A stretch of 64,000 bases of DNA from Flavobacteriales bacterium (GTDB taxonomy: Bacteria; Bacteroidota; Bacteroidia; Flavobacteriales_E; Vicingaceae), in NCBI GenBank assembly GCA_020635795.1, contig JACJZD010000001.1, forward strand, positions 1,559,001-1,623,000, given 5' to 3'. Below the pieces are notes generated by a model. The model was given only the letters and a program-made list of their open reading frames with translations, was not told the origin of the DNA and searched no databases. Numbering within the stretch: position 1 is the first letter of the stretch; each line of letters opens with the position of its first letter. Of the stretch, positions 36,258 to 44,616 are shown piece by piece. The position numbers and the translations under genes are program-made.

Positions 36258-37574
36258 ATGAGTAACACTATGGTAGAAAAATTACCTTACAAAGTTAAAG
36301 ACATTACCCTTGCTGAATGGGGAAGAAAAGAAATTAGATTAGCTGAAGCAGAAATGCCAGGTTTAATGAGCTTAAGAGAAGAATTTGGTAAATCTAAGCC
36401 TTTAGCAGGTGCTAGAATTGCCGGTTGTTTACACATGACTATTCAAACTGCTGTTTTAATTGAAACATTAATTGAATTAGGTGCAGAAGTATCGTGGTCT
36501 TCTTGTAACATCTTTTCTACACAAGATCAAGCCGCTGCTGCTATTGCTGCTGCAGGAATTCCAGTTTATGCTTGGAAAGGTTTAAACGAAGAAGAATTTG
36601 ATTGGTGTATTGAACAAACCTTGTTTGCTTTTAAAGATGGCAAACCGTTAAACATGATTTTAGATGATGGTGGTGATTTAACTAACATGGTTTTTGATCG
36701 TTACCCAGAATTAACTAAAGATATTAAAGGATTATCAGAAGAAACAACTACTGGTGTTCATAGACTTTACGAAAGAGTTTTAAATGGAACTTTAGTAATG
36801 CCAGCAATTAATGTTAATGATTCTGTTACAAAATCAAAATTCGATAACAAATACGGTTGTAAAGAATCGTTGGTAGATTCTATTAGAAGAGCTACTGATG
36901 TTATGATGGCTGGAAAAGTTGCAGTTGTTTGTGGATATGGTGATGTTGGTAAAGGTTCTGCTGCTTCGTTAAGAGGTGCTGGTGCTAGAGTTATCGTTAC
37001 AGAAATTGATCCGATTTGTGCTTTACAAGCTGCGATGGATGGATTTAAAGTTACTACTTTAGAAAAAGCACTTGCTGATGCTGATATTGTTGTTACAACA
37101 ACAGGAAATAAAGATATCGTACAAGGACACCATTTTGAAGCAATGAAAGATAAAACAATCGTTTGCAACATTGGTCACTTTGATAACGAAATTGATATGG
37201 CTTGGTTAAACAAAAACTACGGACATACTAAAGATACTATTAAACCACAAGTAGATTTATACAATGTTAAAGGTAATGACATTATTATTTTAGCTGAAGG
37301 TAGATTAGTAAACTTAGGTTGTGCTACTGGTCACCCATCGTTTGTTATGAGTAACTCGTTTACTAACCAAACATTAGCTCAAATTGAACTATGGACGAAT
37401 AGTGCTGCATACAAAAATGAAGTATACATGTTACCAAAACATTTAGATGAGAAAGTAGCAAAATTACACTTAGCTAAAATTGGTGTAGAATTAACTACTT
37501 TACGTCCAGAACAAGCTGCTTACATTGGTGTTGATGTGAATGGTCCGTTTAAACCAGAACATTATAGATACTAA
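36258..37574 (+). CDS. ahcY: Adenosylhomocysteinase
   Basis: Hydrolyses S-adenosylhomocysteine to adenosine and homocysteine, relieving product inhibition of methyltransferases. 438 residues, full length. Marks: GCLHMTIQTAVLIETL, WSSCNIFSTQDQAAAA, NAD-binding GYGDVGKGSAASLRG, TTTGNKDI, and the C-terminal KPEHYRY that closes the neighbouring active site. The codon use is very AT-biased and regular, as expected of a highly expressed gene. Monocistronic with strong terminator. Confidence 0.99.
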   Translation: MSNTMVEKLPYKVKDITLAEWGRKEIRLAEAEMPGLMSLREEFGKSKPLAGARIAGCLHMTIQTAVLIETLIELGAEVSWSSCNIFSTQDQAAAAIAAAGIPVYAWKGLNEEEFDWCIEQTLFAFKDGKPLNMILDDGGDLTNMVFDRYPELTKDIKGLSEETTTGVHRLYERVLNGTLVMPAINVNDSVTKSKFDNKYGCKESLVDSIRRATDVMMAGKVAVVCGYGDVGKGSAASLRGAGARVIVTEIDPICALQAAMDGFKVTTLEKALADADIVVTTTGNKDIVQGHHFEAMKDKTIVCNIGHFDNEIDMAWLNKNYGHTKDTIKPQVDLYNVKGNDIIILAEGRLVNLGCATGHPSFVMSNSFTNQTLAQIELWTNSAAYKNEVYMLPKHLDEKVAKLHLAKIGVELTTLRPEQAAYIGVDVNGPFKPEHYRY

Positions 37575-37592
37575 TAGTATATTAGATAAAAT

Positions 37593-37640
37593 AATTCACA
37601 AAAAAGCCTCGCAAAATATTGCGAGGCTTTTTTGTGAATT
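37593..37640. terminator. Strong bidirectional terminator between ahcY and usp
   Basis: Perfect 22-bp stem with loop AATA; the core is AGCCTCGCAA/TTGCGAGGCT flanked by A and T runs on both sides, so it works for both converging genes. Confidence 0.95.
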
Positions 37641-37651
37641 ATGTAATTGTA

Positions 37652-38485
37652 TTACTTAAGCTTTATACTTAATACCGCTCTTTTCGAATGATTTAGTAAA
37701 TCCTCAGCAATACTTCCTTTAATGAGGTGTGCTAACCCTGTTCTACCGTGTGTTCCAATTAAAAGTAAATCAGCATTTATTTCATCAGCATAATTTAATA
37801 CTCCATCTTCTTCGGTAGTATCGTTATATATACTCATTGTAAAATTTTCAAGTTTGTTTCTATCGGCAAACTTTTTCATTTTTTCTTTACTTTCTGGTGT
37901 TGTTTCAAAATTTACTGGAGTATTTACTCTAATCAAATGAAGTTTGGCTTTAAACAAAGAAGTAAACTGCTTAAATCCTTTAAACATTTCATCGGCTTCA
38001 CTATTAAAATCGGATGCGACAACAATATTTTTAACATCAAAGTTTGAGTCATCTTGTTTTATAGTTAAAACTGGACACGATGAATACCTCACTACACGTT
38101 CAGCATTTGAGCCTAGAACAATTTCATTAAAACCCTTAGCTCCATGAGAACCCATCACAATTAATTGAATATCATTTTTTTCAACGTAATGATTAATTCT
38201 TGTATAAATGGCATCATACTCTATTTTAGACTCCACAGATATACCTTGCAAAAACCCTTCATTTAAAAGGCTTTTCATGTTGTCATCCGCTAATTCTTTC
38301 ATAAACATGGCTTGTGGTAAACTCTCAAAATTTACCATTCCTGCATCATAAGCAACTACTGGCGTTTCAATAACATGCAACAAATGTATTGTAGCATCTA
38401 ACTTTTTTGCCAATTGAGCCGCTACTTTAACAGCACTTACCGAACATTTTGAGAAATCTGTTGGAACTAAAATATCTTTTATCAT
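37652..38485 (-). CDS. Universal stress protein with two UspA domains
   Basis: 277 residues from the preferred ATG (MIKDILVPTDFS). A second in-frame ATG 42 bases upstream would add 14 unrelated residues (MTNNCGKLVEKISD) and would lie upstream of the predicted transcription start, so I reject it. Two tandem UspA domains (about 1-145 and 150-277) carry the phosphate-loop motifs GSHGAKGFNEIVLGSNAE and GTHGRTGLAHLIKGSIAE. Usp proteins respond to starvation and low oxygen. An FNR-type box sits 36.5 bp upstream of the -7-like element. Confidence 0.93.
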   Translation of the reverse strand: MIKDILVPTDFSKCSVSAVKVAAQLAKKLDATIHLLHVIETPVVAYDAGMVNFESLPQAMFMKELADDNMKSLLNEGFLQGISVESKIEYDAIYTRINHYVEKNDIQLIVMGSHGAKGFNEIVLGSNAERVVRYSSCPVLTIKQDDSNFDVKNIVVASDFNSEADEMFKGFKQFTSLFKAKLHLIRVNTPVNFETTPESKEKMKKFADRNKLENFTMSIYNDTTEEDGVLNYADEINADLLLIGTHGRTGLAHLIKGSIAEDLLNHSKRAVLSIKLK

Positions 38486-38502
38486 ATCGCTTATTTTTTC
38501 TA

Positions 38503-38510
38503 CTAATTTA
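38503..38510 (-). promoter_or_regulatory. Weak -7-like element of usp
   Basis: Minus-strand TAAATTAG (one mismatch from TAnnTTTG), no -33 TTG; consistent with an activator-dependent promoter. It places the 5' end near 38498, just before the ATG at 38485. Confidence 0.4.
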
Positions 38511-38532
38511 CCACAATTGTTGGTCATAAAAA

Positions 38533-38546
38533 ATGATAATTATCAA
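38533..38546. promoter_or_regulatory. FNR-type binding site upstream of usp
   Basis: ATGATAATTATCAA differs from the FNR consensus TTGATnnnnATCAA in one base and contains the 12-bp palindrome TGATAATTATCA. It lies between usp and the DUF493 gene; spacing fits activation of usp. Confidence 0.65.
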
Positions 38547-38560
38547 TAAAAAAAATAAAT

Positions 38561-38568
38561 TAACTTTG
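38561..38568 (+). promoter_or_regulatory. -7 element of the DUF493 gene
   Basis: TAACTTTG, 17 bases before the start codon. Confidence 0.55.
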
Positions 38569-38584
38569 TGTTAACATTAGCATT

Positions 38585-38857
38585 ATGCAAGAAGATTTTT
38601 TTATAGGACTCCAACAGAAATTAGACGACCAATGTACATGGCCTCATGTTTACATGTTTAAGTTTATTATTCCTGCCGATAACCATAAACTGGCTTTGGT
38701 TGAAGCCTTGTTTGGTTCGGAGGCAGAATTAACCACTCGCCAATCGAGCACCAATAAGTTTATTAGTATTACTGCAAAAGAAATGATGATGAGTTCGGAC
38801 GAAATTATTGCCATTTACAGAAATGCTACGAAAATTGAAGGCATTATGTCCTTGTAA
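38585..38857 (+). CDS. DUF493 (YbeD-like) family protein
   Basis: 90 residues with the family features: WPHVYMFKFIIPAD near residue 20 and a KFISITAKEMMMSSDEIIAIY end. The family has an ACT-like fold and unknown function, perhaps regulatory. It is transcribed divergently from usp and convergent with a lipoprotein gene three bases after its stop. Confidence 0.88.
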   Translation: MQEDFFIGLQQKLDDQCTWPHVYMFKFIIPADNHKLALVEALFGSEAELTTRQSSTNKFISITAKEMMMSSDEIIAIYRNATKIEGIMSL

Positions 38858-38860
38858 GGA

Positions 38861-39382
38861 TTATTTACTCTCTCTTATAAATTTAGGTGATTGCGACTTT
38901 CGAGTCAGAGTACTTCCTTTTTGAATGGTTATTTTATAATAAAACTCTCCTATCTGTTGGTCAATAACTAAAGGCTCGTTTTCGTTTAACTTCCAGTTTT
39001 CTCTGTACTCGTAAAATCCATTAGGATTGCAAATCAACATCATATAATTATCTGTAGCATCAATCCCTGGTCGTCCGTTTGGTCGACCTGGTCCACCTCT
39101 GTTTACCCAAATTTGATAAGTTCCATACCAATAATCAAATTCATTAACAAAATATTCAAAACGATAAGTGCCTGGAGCACTTCTATAATATTCACCTAAA
39201 ATTGGATTATAAGGAATGGAGTTGTTATTATCCCAATAACTATAAGGTGGACGTCTATCATAATCTACACCGAAATAAGCTAATCCATCTCTACCATTTG
39301 GTCCTGGCGAATTGTCAACAATAATACAACTGGATAAAAATAATACTAAAGAAAGTATGGATAGAATGTTTAGCTTTTTCAT
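38861..39382 (-). CDS. Predicted lipoprotein with collagen-like GPxGRDG start
   Basis: 173 residues; lipobox LFLSSC (Cys19), then SPGPNGRDGLAYFGVDYDRRPPYSYWD, reminiscent of lipoproteins with a short collagen-like linker. The body is aromatic-rich beta-type sequence with no recognised domain. No close partner: 48 bases downstream of the FNR-like gene, same strand. Function unknown. Confidence 0.75.
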   Translation of the reverse strand: MKKLNILSILSLVLFLSSCIIVDNSPGPNGRDGLAYFGVDYDRRPPYSYWDNNNSIPYNPILGEYYRSAPGTYRFEYFVNEFDYWYGTYQIWVNRGGPGRPNGRPGIDATDNYMMLICNPNGFYEYRENWKLNENEPLVIDQQIGEFYYKITIQKGSTLTRKSQSPKFIRESK

Positions 39383-39430
39383 AACGTTCGGTTTTAACTA
39401 ATAAAACCAAATGCTATGCCAAAAAAATAT

Positions 39431-40138
39431 TTATTCGAAAATATTAGCTGTTCTAGTCAATGCTGGAATGTTTAACAACTTAATGTTTCTTCCATCTACA
39501 TCTATCAACTTATCTTTTTTAAATTCTGAAAGTAAACGAATAACCGACTCGGTAGCTGTGCCAATAATATTAGCTAATTCTTCTCTCGATAATTTTACCT
39601 GAATGTTTTTTTCCTCATCCAAATCAAAGGTATCCTTTAAAAGCAACAACGATTCTGCTAAACGCTCTCTCACTGGTTTTTGAGCTAAATCGGTTATAAT
39701 TCGTGCAGCCTCACCCAACTCATGACTCAATAACTTTAACATTTTAAAATTAAAGTTTGGATTATCTTGTAAAACTTTAAAGATTTGAGATTTAGGTATA
39801 AAACACAAGGTAGCTTCTTCTAAAGTAGCGGCTGACGCCGAAAGAGGCTCCTCACTCAATAAAGCTCTATATCCAATAATATCACCTTCTTTAGCAAATC
39901 GAATAATTTGCTCTTTACCCTCTGCTCCTATCTGGAAAATTTTGATTTTACCTTTGTTTATGCAATAAATACCATTGATTCTATTGCCTTCATGAAAAAT
40001 GACCTGACCTTTATCGTAAAAATTACAACCTTTTGATGCATCAATATCACTTACTTCTCCACTTGCTAATCCACAAAATACTGATTTATCACGAGAGCCA
40101 CATGTTTCACAGTGAGGCATTTCAGGTTTCTTCTTCAT
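39431..40138 (-). CDS. FNR-like Crp/Fnr-family regulator with candidate [4Fe-4S] ligands
   Basis: 235 residues: cyclic-nucleotide-type beta-roll (about 40-125), dimer helix, and Crp helix-turn-helix (about 175-215). N-terminal CETC (Cys10, Cys13) and Cys22 form CxxC-x8-C, and Cys112 in TLCFIPK aligns with the fourth FNR cluster ligand (E. coli Cys122 in MVCEIP). The recognition helix TESVIRLL keeps Glu197 and Arg201 of FNR but has Ile200 where FNR has Ser212. Oxygen sensing is therefore likely but not proven. It is divergent from ccoI and near other cbb3 genes. Confidence 0.93.
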   Translation of the reverse strand: MKKKPEMPHCETCGSRDKSVFCGLASGEVSDIDASKGCNFYDKGQVIFHEGNRINGIYCINKGKIKIFQIGAEGKEQIIRFAKEGDIIGYRALLSEEPLSASAATLEEATLCFIPKSQIFKVLQDNPNFNFKMLKLLSHELGEAARIITDLAQKPVRERLAESLLLLKDTFDLDEEKNIQVKLSREELANIIGTATESVIRLLSEFKKDKLIDVDGRNIKLLNIPALTRTANIFE

Positions 40139-40160
40139 TCCTTGTTTTTAGGTTTGAATA

Positions 40161-40168
40161 CAAAAATA
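40161..40168 (-). promoter_or_regulatory. -7 element of the FNR-like gene
   Basis: Minus-strand TATTTTTG, lying inside the left arm of the 26-bp inverted repeat; binding of a regulator there would block it (autorepression, inferred). Confidence 0.55.
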
Positions 40169-40187
40169 TGATAAAATTCATATTTTT
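40162..40187. promoter_or_regulatory. Crp/Fnr-type inverted repeat between fnr-like gene and ccoI
   Basis: Perfect 10-bp arms AAAAATATGA / TCATATTTTT with a 6-bp centre; core TGA-N6-TCA. Its centre (40174.5) is 36.5 bp upstream of the G of the ccoI -7-like element. Confidence 0.6.
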
Positions 40188-40202
40188 AAAAGATTATTAA
40201 TT

Positions 40203-40211
40203 TAAATTTTG
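40203..40211 (+). promoter_or_regulatory. -7-like element of ccoI
   Basis: TAAATTTTG, one base longer than TAnnTTTG, no -33 element; start codon 12 bases on. Confidence 0.4.
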
Positions 40212-40222
40212 CAAAATTCAAT

Positions 40223-42625
40223 ATGTTGAAAACTTCTCCTCATTCTTTACCAAACTGTTATCATTGTGGGGAAAACTGCACAGAAGACACTATTGCTTTT
40301 GATGAAAAATCGTTTTGCTGTGAAGGTTGTAAAACAGTTTACGAAATTTTAAATCAAAACAACCTTTGTAATTACTACAATCTAGAGAACAATCCAGGAA
40401 TTACTCCTCCCAAAAATTTATCGAAAAAATTCGAATACCTCGAAAATGAATTATTGGTTAATAGTTTATTAGAATTTAAAGACGAAACCACTAGTGTAAT
40501 AAAATTCTATCTACCACAAATACATTGTAGCTCTTGCATTTGGTTGTTAGAAAACCTCTTCAAATTAAACAAAGACATTTCCTCTTCGAGAGTTAATTTT
40601 TTAAAAAAAGAAGTGAAGATTGTGTTTCATCACAATACTTTATCACTACGAGAATTAGTAGAACTACTTGCCTCTATTGGTTACGAACCTCAAATAAACC
40701 TCAACGATTTAAACAACACCAAGAAAAAACCCATTGATAGAAGTTTAATTTACAAACTAGGAATTGCTGGTTTCTGCTTTGGAAATATCATGTTAATTAG
40801 TTTACCCGAATATTTTGGGCTTGATAACATTAAAGAATCTGAATTCTCCCAATTTTTCGGTTATATCAACATATTACTTTCGCTACCTGTATTGTTTTAT
40901 AGCTCAAGTGGTTATCTAAACTCAGCTTTTCAAGCAATTAAACACAAAACAATAAACATTGATATACCCATTGCATTAGGAATTTTAGCTTTATTTTTCA
41001 GAAGTGTTTATGAAATTATTTCTCATACTGGCGCGGGCTATTTAGACTCATTGGCAGCATTAATTTTCTTCATGTTAATTGGTCGTGTTTTTCAACAAAA
41101 AACATACGATATTCTTTCTTTCGAGCGTGATTACAAATCCTATTTTCCCATTGCAACAACCATTATAACCAAAAATAACGAAGAGAAAAATATTGCTGTA
41201 GCCGATTTAGAAATTGATGACATTATTTTAATCAGAAACAACGAGTTAATACCTGTTGATGCTGTTTTAGTGAGTGGAAATGCTAATATCGACAATAGTT
41301 TTGTTACAGGTGAATCTAACCCAATTGAAAAAGAAATTGGAGATAAAATATTTGCTGGAGGAAAACAGATTGGGGCGGCTATCCAATTGAGAGTGACAAA
41401 AAAACTTTCCAACTCTTACCTTACTCAATTGTGGAACGACGAAGCTTTTACCAAAGAGCATGAAGATCGTTTTGAAGGAATTACTAACAAAATGAGTAAA
41501 TATTTTACCGTAATTATTCTAATTATTGCTTTAGGTAGTTTATTTTATTGGTGGAACATCAACTTAAAAACAGCCATCAATTCATTTACTGCAGTTTTGA
41601 TAATTGCTTGTCCTTGTGCTTTAGCTTTGGCTGCTCCATTCACTTTTGGAAATGTGTTGCGCATTTTAGGTCGAAACAAATTTTACTTAAAAAATGCTTC
41701 AGTAATCGAGAAAATATCAAAAGTGAGTATTTTAATTTTTGATAAAACAGGCACTATTACTCAGTCTTCTTCATCTCTAATAACCTATCATGGAAAAGAG
41801 TTAAGTAGCCTAGAAACAAGTTTAGTTTTTTCCGTACTTCGACAATCGTCTCATCCCTTAAGTAGAATGATTTTTAACAGCAACCCAACAGTTAACATCA
41901 TTGAACCAAGGCTATTTAATGAATATGTTGGTAGAGGGTTAGTTGGTGAATTTGAGTCAAATGTGATTAAATTAGGTTCAGAAAAATTTATTAAAAATCT
42001 TGATAAAAACTCCTCTCAAGCCACACGAGTTTACATTAAGATAAACGATGTTGATACTGGTTACTTCCAACTCGATAACAATTATCGAGAAAACTTGAAG
42101 GAAACCATAAACACCTTAAAAGAAAACTACAAACTTCACCTAATATCAGGAGACAACGATAGTGAACTAGACAATTTGAAAAATTATTTTGGTGACGAAG
42201 GCGAATTCCTTTTTAATAAAACTCCCGAAGAAAAATTACAATACATCAAATCGCTACAAGAAAAAGGAGAAGCCACATTGATGATTGGCGATGGTTTGAA
42301 TGATGCAGGAGCACTAAAACAAAGTGATGTTGGAATTTCTATTTCAGAAGATGTAAATACCTTCTCGCCTGCTTGCGATGCTATTTTAGATGCCTCAGTA
42401 TTTAACAAGCTGCCTAAGTTTATTCAGTTTTGTAATACAAGCCTAACCATCATTATCATAAGTTTTATCATTTCATTTGCATACAACATTGTAGGATTAG
42501 TTTTTGCGGTTAGTGGAATGTTGTCTCCAGTTTTTGCAGCTATACTAATGCCTATAAGCTCCATAACGGTTGTCAGTTTTGTTACATTGGCTACAAATAT
42601 TGTTGCAAAACGTAAGCAATTGTAA
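40223..42625 (+). CDS. ccoI: Copper-type P1B ATPase, CcoI/FixI-like
   Basis: Inner-membrane ATPase that exports copper for cbb3 oxidase maturation. 800 residues: an N-terminal cysteine-rich domain (Cys12, 15, 19, 32, 33, 36) typical of CcoI rather than CopA, an HMA-like domain with CSSC near 95, eight helices, the transport motif CPC at 463-465, phosphorylation Asp507 in DKTGT, and GDGLNDAGAL near 690. Divergent from the FNR-like gene and in the same neighbourhood as the cco operon, which supports the FixI assignment. Confidence 0.93.
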   Translation: MLKTSPHSLPNCYHCGENCTEDTIAFDEKSFCCEGCKTVYEILNQNNLCNYYNLENNPGITPPKNLSKKFEYLENELLVNSLLEFKDETTSVIKFYLPQIHCSSCIWLLENLFKLNKDISSSRVNFLKKEVKIVFHHNTLSLRELVELLASIGYEPQINLNDLNNTKKKPIDRSLIYKLGIAGFCFGNIMLISLPEYFGLDNIKESEFSQFFGYINILLSLPVLFYSSSGYLNSAFQAIKHKTINIDIPIALGILALFFRSVYEIISHTGAGYLDSLAALIFFMLIGRVFQQKTYDILSFERDYKSYFPIATTIITKNNEEKNIAVADLEIDDIILIRNNELIPVDAVLVSGNANIDNSFVTGESNPIEKEIGDKIFAGGKQIGAAIQLRVTKKLSNSYLTQLWNDEAFTKEHEDRFEGITNKMSKYFTVIILIIALGSLFYWWNINLKTAINSFTAVLIIACPCALALAAPFTFGNVLRILGRNKFYLKNASVIEKISKVSILIFDKTGTITQSSSSLITYHGKELSSLETSLVFSVLRQSSHPLSRMIFNSNPTVNIIEPRLFNEYVGRGLVGEFESNVIKLGSEKFIKNLDKNSSQATRVYIKINDVDTGYFQLDNNYRENLKETINTLKENYKLHLISGDNDSELDNLKNYFGDEGEFLFNKTPEEKLQYIKSLQEKGEATLMIGDGLNDAGALKQSDVGISISEDVNTFSPACDAILDASVFNKLPKFIQFCNTSLTIIIISFIISFAYNIVGLVFAVSGMLSPVFAAILMPISSITVVSFVTLATNIVAKRKQL

Positions 42626-42638
42626 TATTTATATGAAA

Positions 42639-42782
42639 ATAACCGCATAGGGACATAGTTAAATAGCTTGATTAACACTCAACAAAAAATAAACAGTAGT
42701 TCTTTTCGTCTTTAGACGAAAAACTATATTAAACTCATTGTTTTCCTTTGTTATAATATATTCTATGTTTCTATGTGGTTAT
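42639..42782. repeat. MITE-like element, copy 1 (144 bp)
   Basis: Terminal inverted repeats ATAACCGCATAGGGACATAG (42639-42658) and the complement of ATAACCACATAGAAACATAG (42763-42782), 17 of 20 identical. An internal perfect hairpin TTTTCGTCT-TT-AGACGAAAA is at 42703-42722. No coding capacity. Same architecture as the element at 55631-55844. Confidence 0.75.
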
Positions 42783-42847
42783 GATTTTTAGTCAAACAAT
42801 CCTTTAAAAAGGATATCTATTGGTAATTTTACAAAAATTAGACGGTA

Positions 42848-43831
42848 ATGGATATTTTAACACAAGTCGAAAAACAAGGTTTTGTTACTGCAGAACTGGA
42901 AAAAGAGAAAAATTTAATTAACGAGATTGCTCGATTAAAAAAGGAGAGAAATGCTATTATTCTCGCTCATTACTACCAGCAAGAAGACATCCAAGATATT
43001 GCTGATTACATTGGTGATAGTTTAGGCTTGGCTCAAGAAGCTGCTAAAACAACTGCCGATGTTATTTTGTTTGCTGGGGTTCATTTTATGGGTGAAACTG
43101 CAAAAATTCTAAATCCAAGTAAAACAGTTATTATACCTGATTTAAATGCGGGTTGCTCATTGGCAGATTCTGCACCAACCGATAAATTTGAATCATTTTT
43201 AAAAAATTACCCCAACCATACGGTTATAAGTTACATCAATTGTTCTGCCGAGATAAAAGCATTGAGCGACATTATTTGTACATCGTCTAATGCCGTTAAA
43301 ATTGTGGATGGTTTACCCAAAGATGAAAAAATTGTTTTTGCACCCGACATTAATTTAGGTAGATATGTAGCTAAAAAAACTGGTCGTGAATTGGTGTTGT
43401 GGGATGGCGCTTGCGAAGTTCATGTTGAAATATCAGCTGATAAATTGCAATTATTGCAAGGCAAGTACCCCAATGCTAAGTTAATTGCTCACCCTGAATG
43501 TCAAGAAAATGTATTAGCTGAAGCTGATTTTATTGGTTCTACAACTGCATTATTAAAATTTGTTGAGGAGGACGAAGCTACTGAATTCATTGTTGCAACA
43601 GAGGTTGGTATTATCCATAAAATGAAACAAGCTGTTCCTCATAAAAAATTAATTCCTGCACCTGCAAATACCAATAACACTTGTGCTTGTAGCGAATGCC
43701 CTTATATGAAACTGAATACTTTAGAAAAAATTCACGCAAGTTTGGTTCACTTACAACCCGAAATTTTTGTACCTGAAGAAACTCGCTTAAAAGCATTAAA
43801 ATCAGTAAATAGAATGTTGGAACTTAGTTAA
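42848..43831 (+). CDS. nadA: Quinolinate synthase
   Basis: Condenses iminoaspartate with dihydroxyacetone phosphate in de novo NAD synthesis. 327 residues with the three cluster cysteines in DLNAGCSLADS, AHPECQENVL and CACSECPYM. HYYQQEDIQDIADYIGDSL is the diagnostic N-terminal block. Its partner nadB lies 1.1 kb downstream, separated by two orphan ORFs. nadC is not in the window. Confidence 0.98.
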   Translation: MDILTQVEKQGFVTAELEKEKNLINEIARLKKERNAIILAHYYQQEDIQDIADYIGDSLGLAQEAAKTTADVILFAGVHFMGETAKILNPSKTVIIPDLNAGCSLADSAPTDKFESFLKNYPNHTVISYINCSAEIKALSDIICTSSNAVKIVDGLPKDEKIVFAPDINLGRYVAKKTGRELVLWDGACEVHVEISADKLQLLQGKYPNAKLIAHPECQENVLAEADFIGSTTALLKFVEEDEATEFIVATEVGIIHKMKQAVPHKKLIPAPANTNNTCACSECPYMKLNTLEKIHASLVHLQPEIFVPEETRLKALKSVNRMLELS

Positions 43832-43836
43832 AAAAG

Positions 43837-43863
43837 CCCCTCTTAATCTCCCCGAAGGGGAGA
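43837..43863. repeat. CCCCTCTTAA-type intergenic repeat, copy 2, with hairpin
   Basis: GCCCCTCTTAA followed by the perfect hairpin TCTCCCC-GAA-GGGGAGA (43847-43863). No T-run follows, so termination after nadA is doubtful. Shares its first part with the repeat at 33727. Confidence 0.5.
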
Positions 43864-43910
43864 AACTCAAAATTAATTTATTTACATTTATTTCATAAAA
43901 CCAAAATACA

Positions 43911-44606
43911 ATGAAAAATGAATCCTTTGTAATTAAAAAAGATATTGATACAACTTATAAAATAGTTCTTGATTCCCTTCAAAAAGTAGGGTCATTAAAA
44001 AACCAAGATAATGTTAACTTTAAAGTAGAAGGAATCGTTTGGTATGGACTTCAGAGAATAAAAGTTTTTATTGTATTAGCTAGTGAAAAGAAAACTACTG
44101 AAATACAAATAAAAGCAACAAGTGATGACATATTAGAAATAGGTGCATCAAAATCTATTGAAAAATTAATGAATGAAATAATCTCTATTTCAAAAAATAA
44201 AGATAACTCTAAGTCTGTATCTGAAGAAAAAAATCATACAAAATTTAAATCCAATAAACCCAATACCTCTTTTAAAATAAATTACAAAATTTTATTAACT
44301 GCTTTTGTTGCAATAATATCTATTTGGTTAATGTTCTTTTCAAATAAGAACAACGAAGATTTTTACTATACTAAGTCTGGTTTTGGAGCAGCATTTAATG
44401 AAAAAGATTTTGACTTATTGTTATCCTGCTCTGTTAAAAACGATCTTCAATGTATTCAAAATATGATTAATTCAGGCTCTGCAATAGAACTTCATTCAGG
44501 AACTAAAGTATACATAGTAAAATCAACATTTATGGGTGGAGTGATAATAAGACCCGAAGGTGAAACATACAATTTATGGACAGTAAAAGAAGCTCTAACT
44601 AAATAA
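43911..44606 (+). CDS. Hypothetical protein with one central membrane helix
   Basis: 231 residues: an N-terminal soluble domain (1-95, two-layer alpha/beta look, KKDIDTTYKIVLDSLQKVG), a charged linker, one transmembrane helix (about 126-143), and a C-terminal part with two Cys (LLSCS, LQCIQ). No family recognised. It interrupts the nadA-nadB pair and is richer in A and T than its neighbours. Orientation matches the nad genes; function unknown. Confidence 0.65.
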   Translation: MKNESFVIKKDIDTTYKIVLDSLQKVGSLKNQDNVNFKVEGIVWYGLQRIKVFIVLASEKKTTEIQIKATSDDILEIGASKSIEKLMNEIISISKNKDNSKSVSEEKNHTKFKSNKPNTSFKINYKILLTAFVAIISIWLMFFSNKNNEDFYYTKSGFGAAFNEKDFDLLLSCSVKNDLQCIQNMINSGSAIELHSGTKVYIVKSTFMGGVIIRPEGETYNLWTVKEALTK

Positions 44607-44616
44607 CTATGATATT

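Noticed and set aside
38486..38527. 14-residue N-terminal extension of the universal stress protein
   Set aside because: It precedes the canonical MIKDILVPTDFS start and would require transcription from inside or before the FNR-type box.
39390..39408. GGTTTTA-ACTAA-TAAAACC hairpin after the FNR-like gene
   Set aside because: Weak 7-bp AT-rich stem without a T-run on the minus strand; not called as terminator.
43847..43863. Hairpin after nadA as intrinsic terminator
   Set aside because: GC-rich stem is good but no T-run follows; it shares sequence with another intergenic repeat, so listed as repeat.
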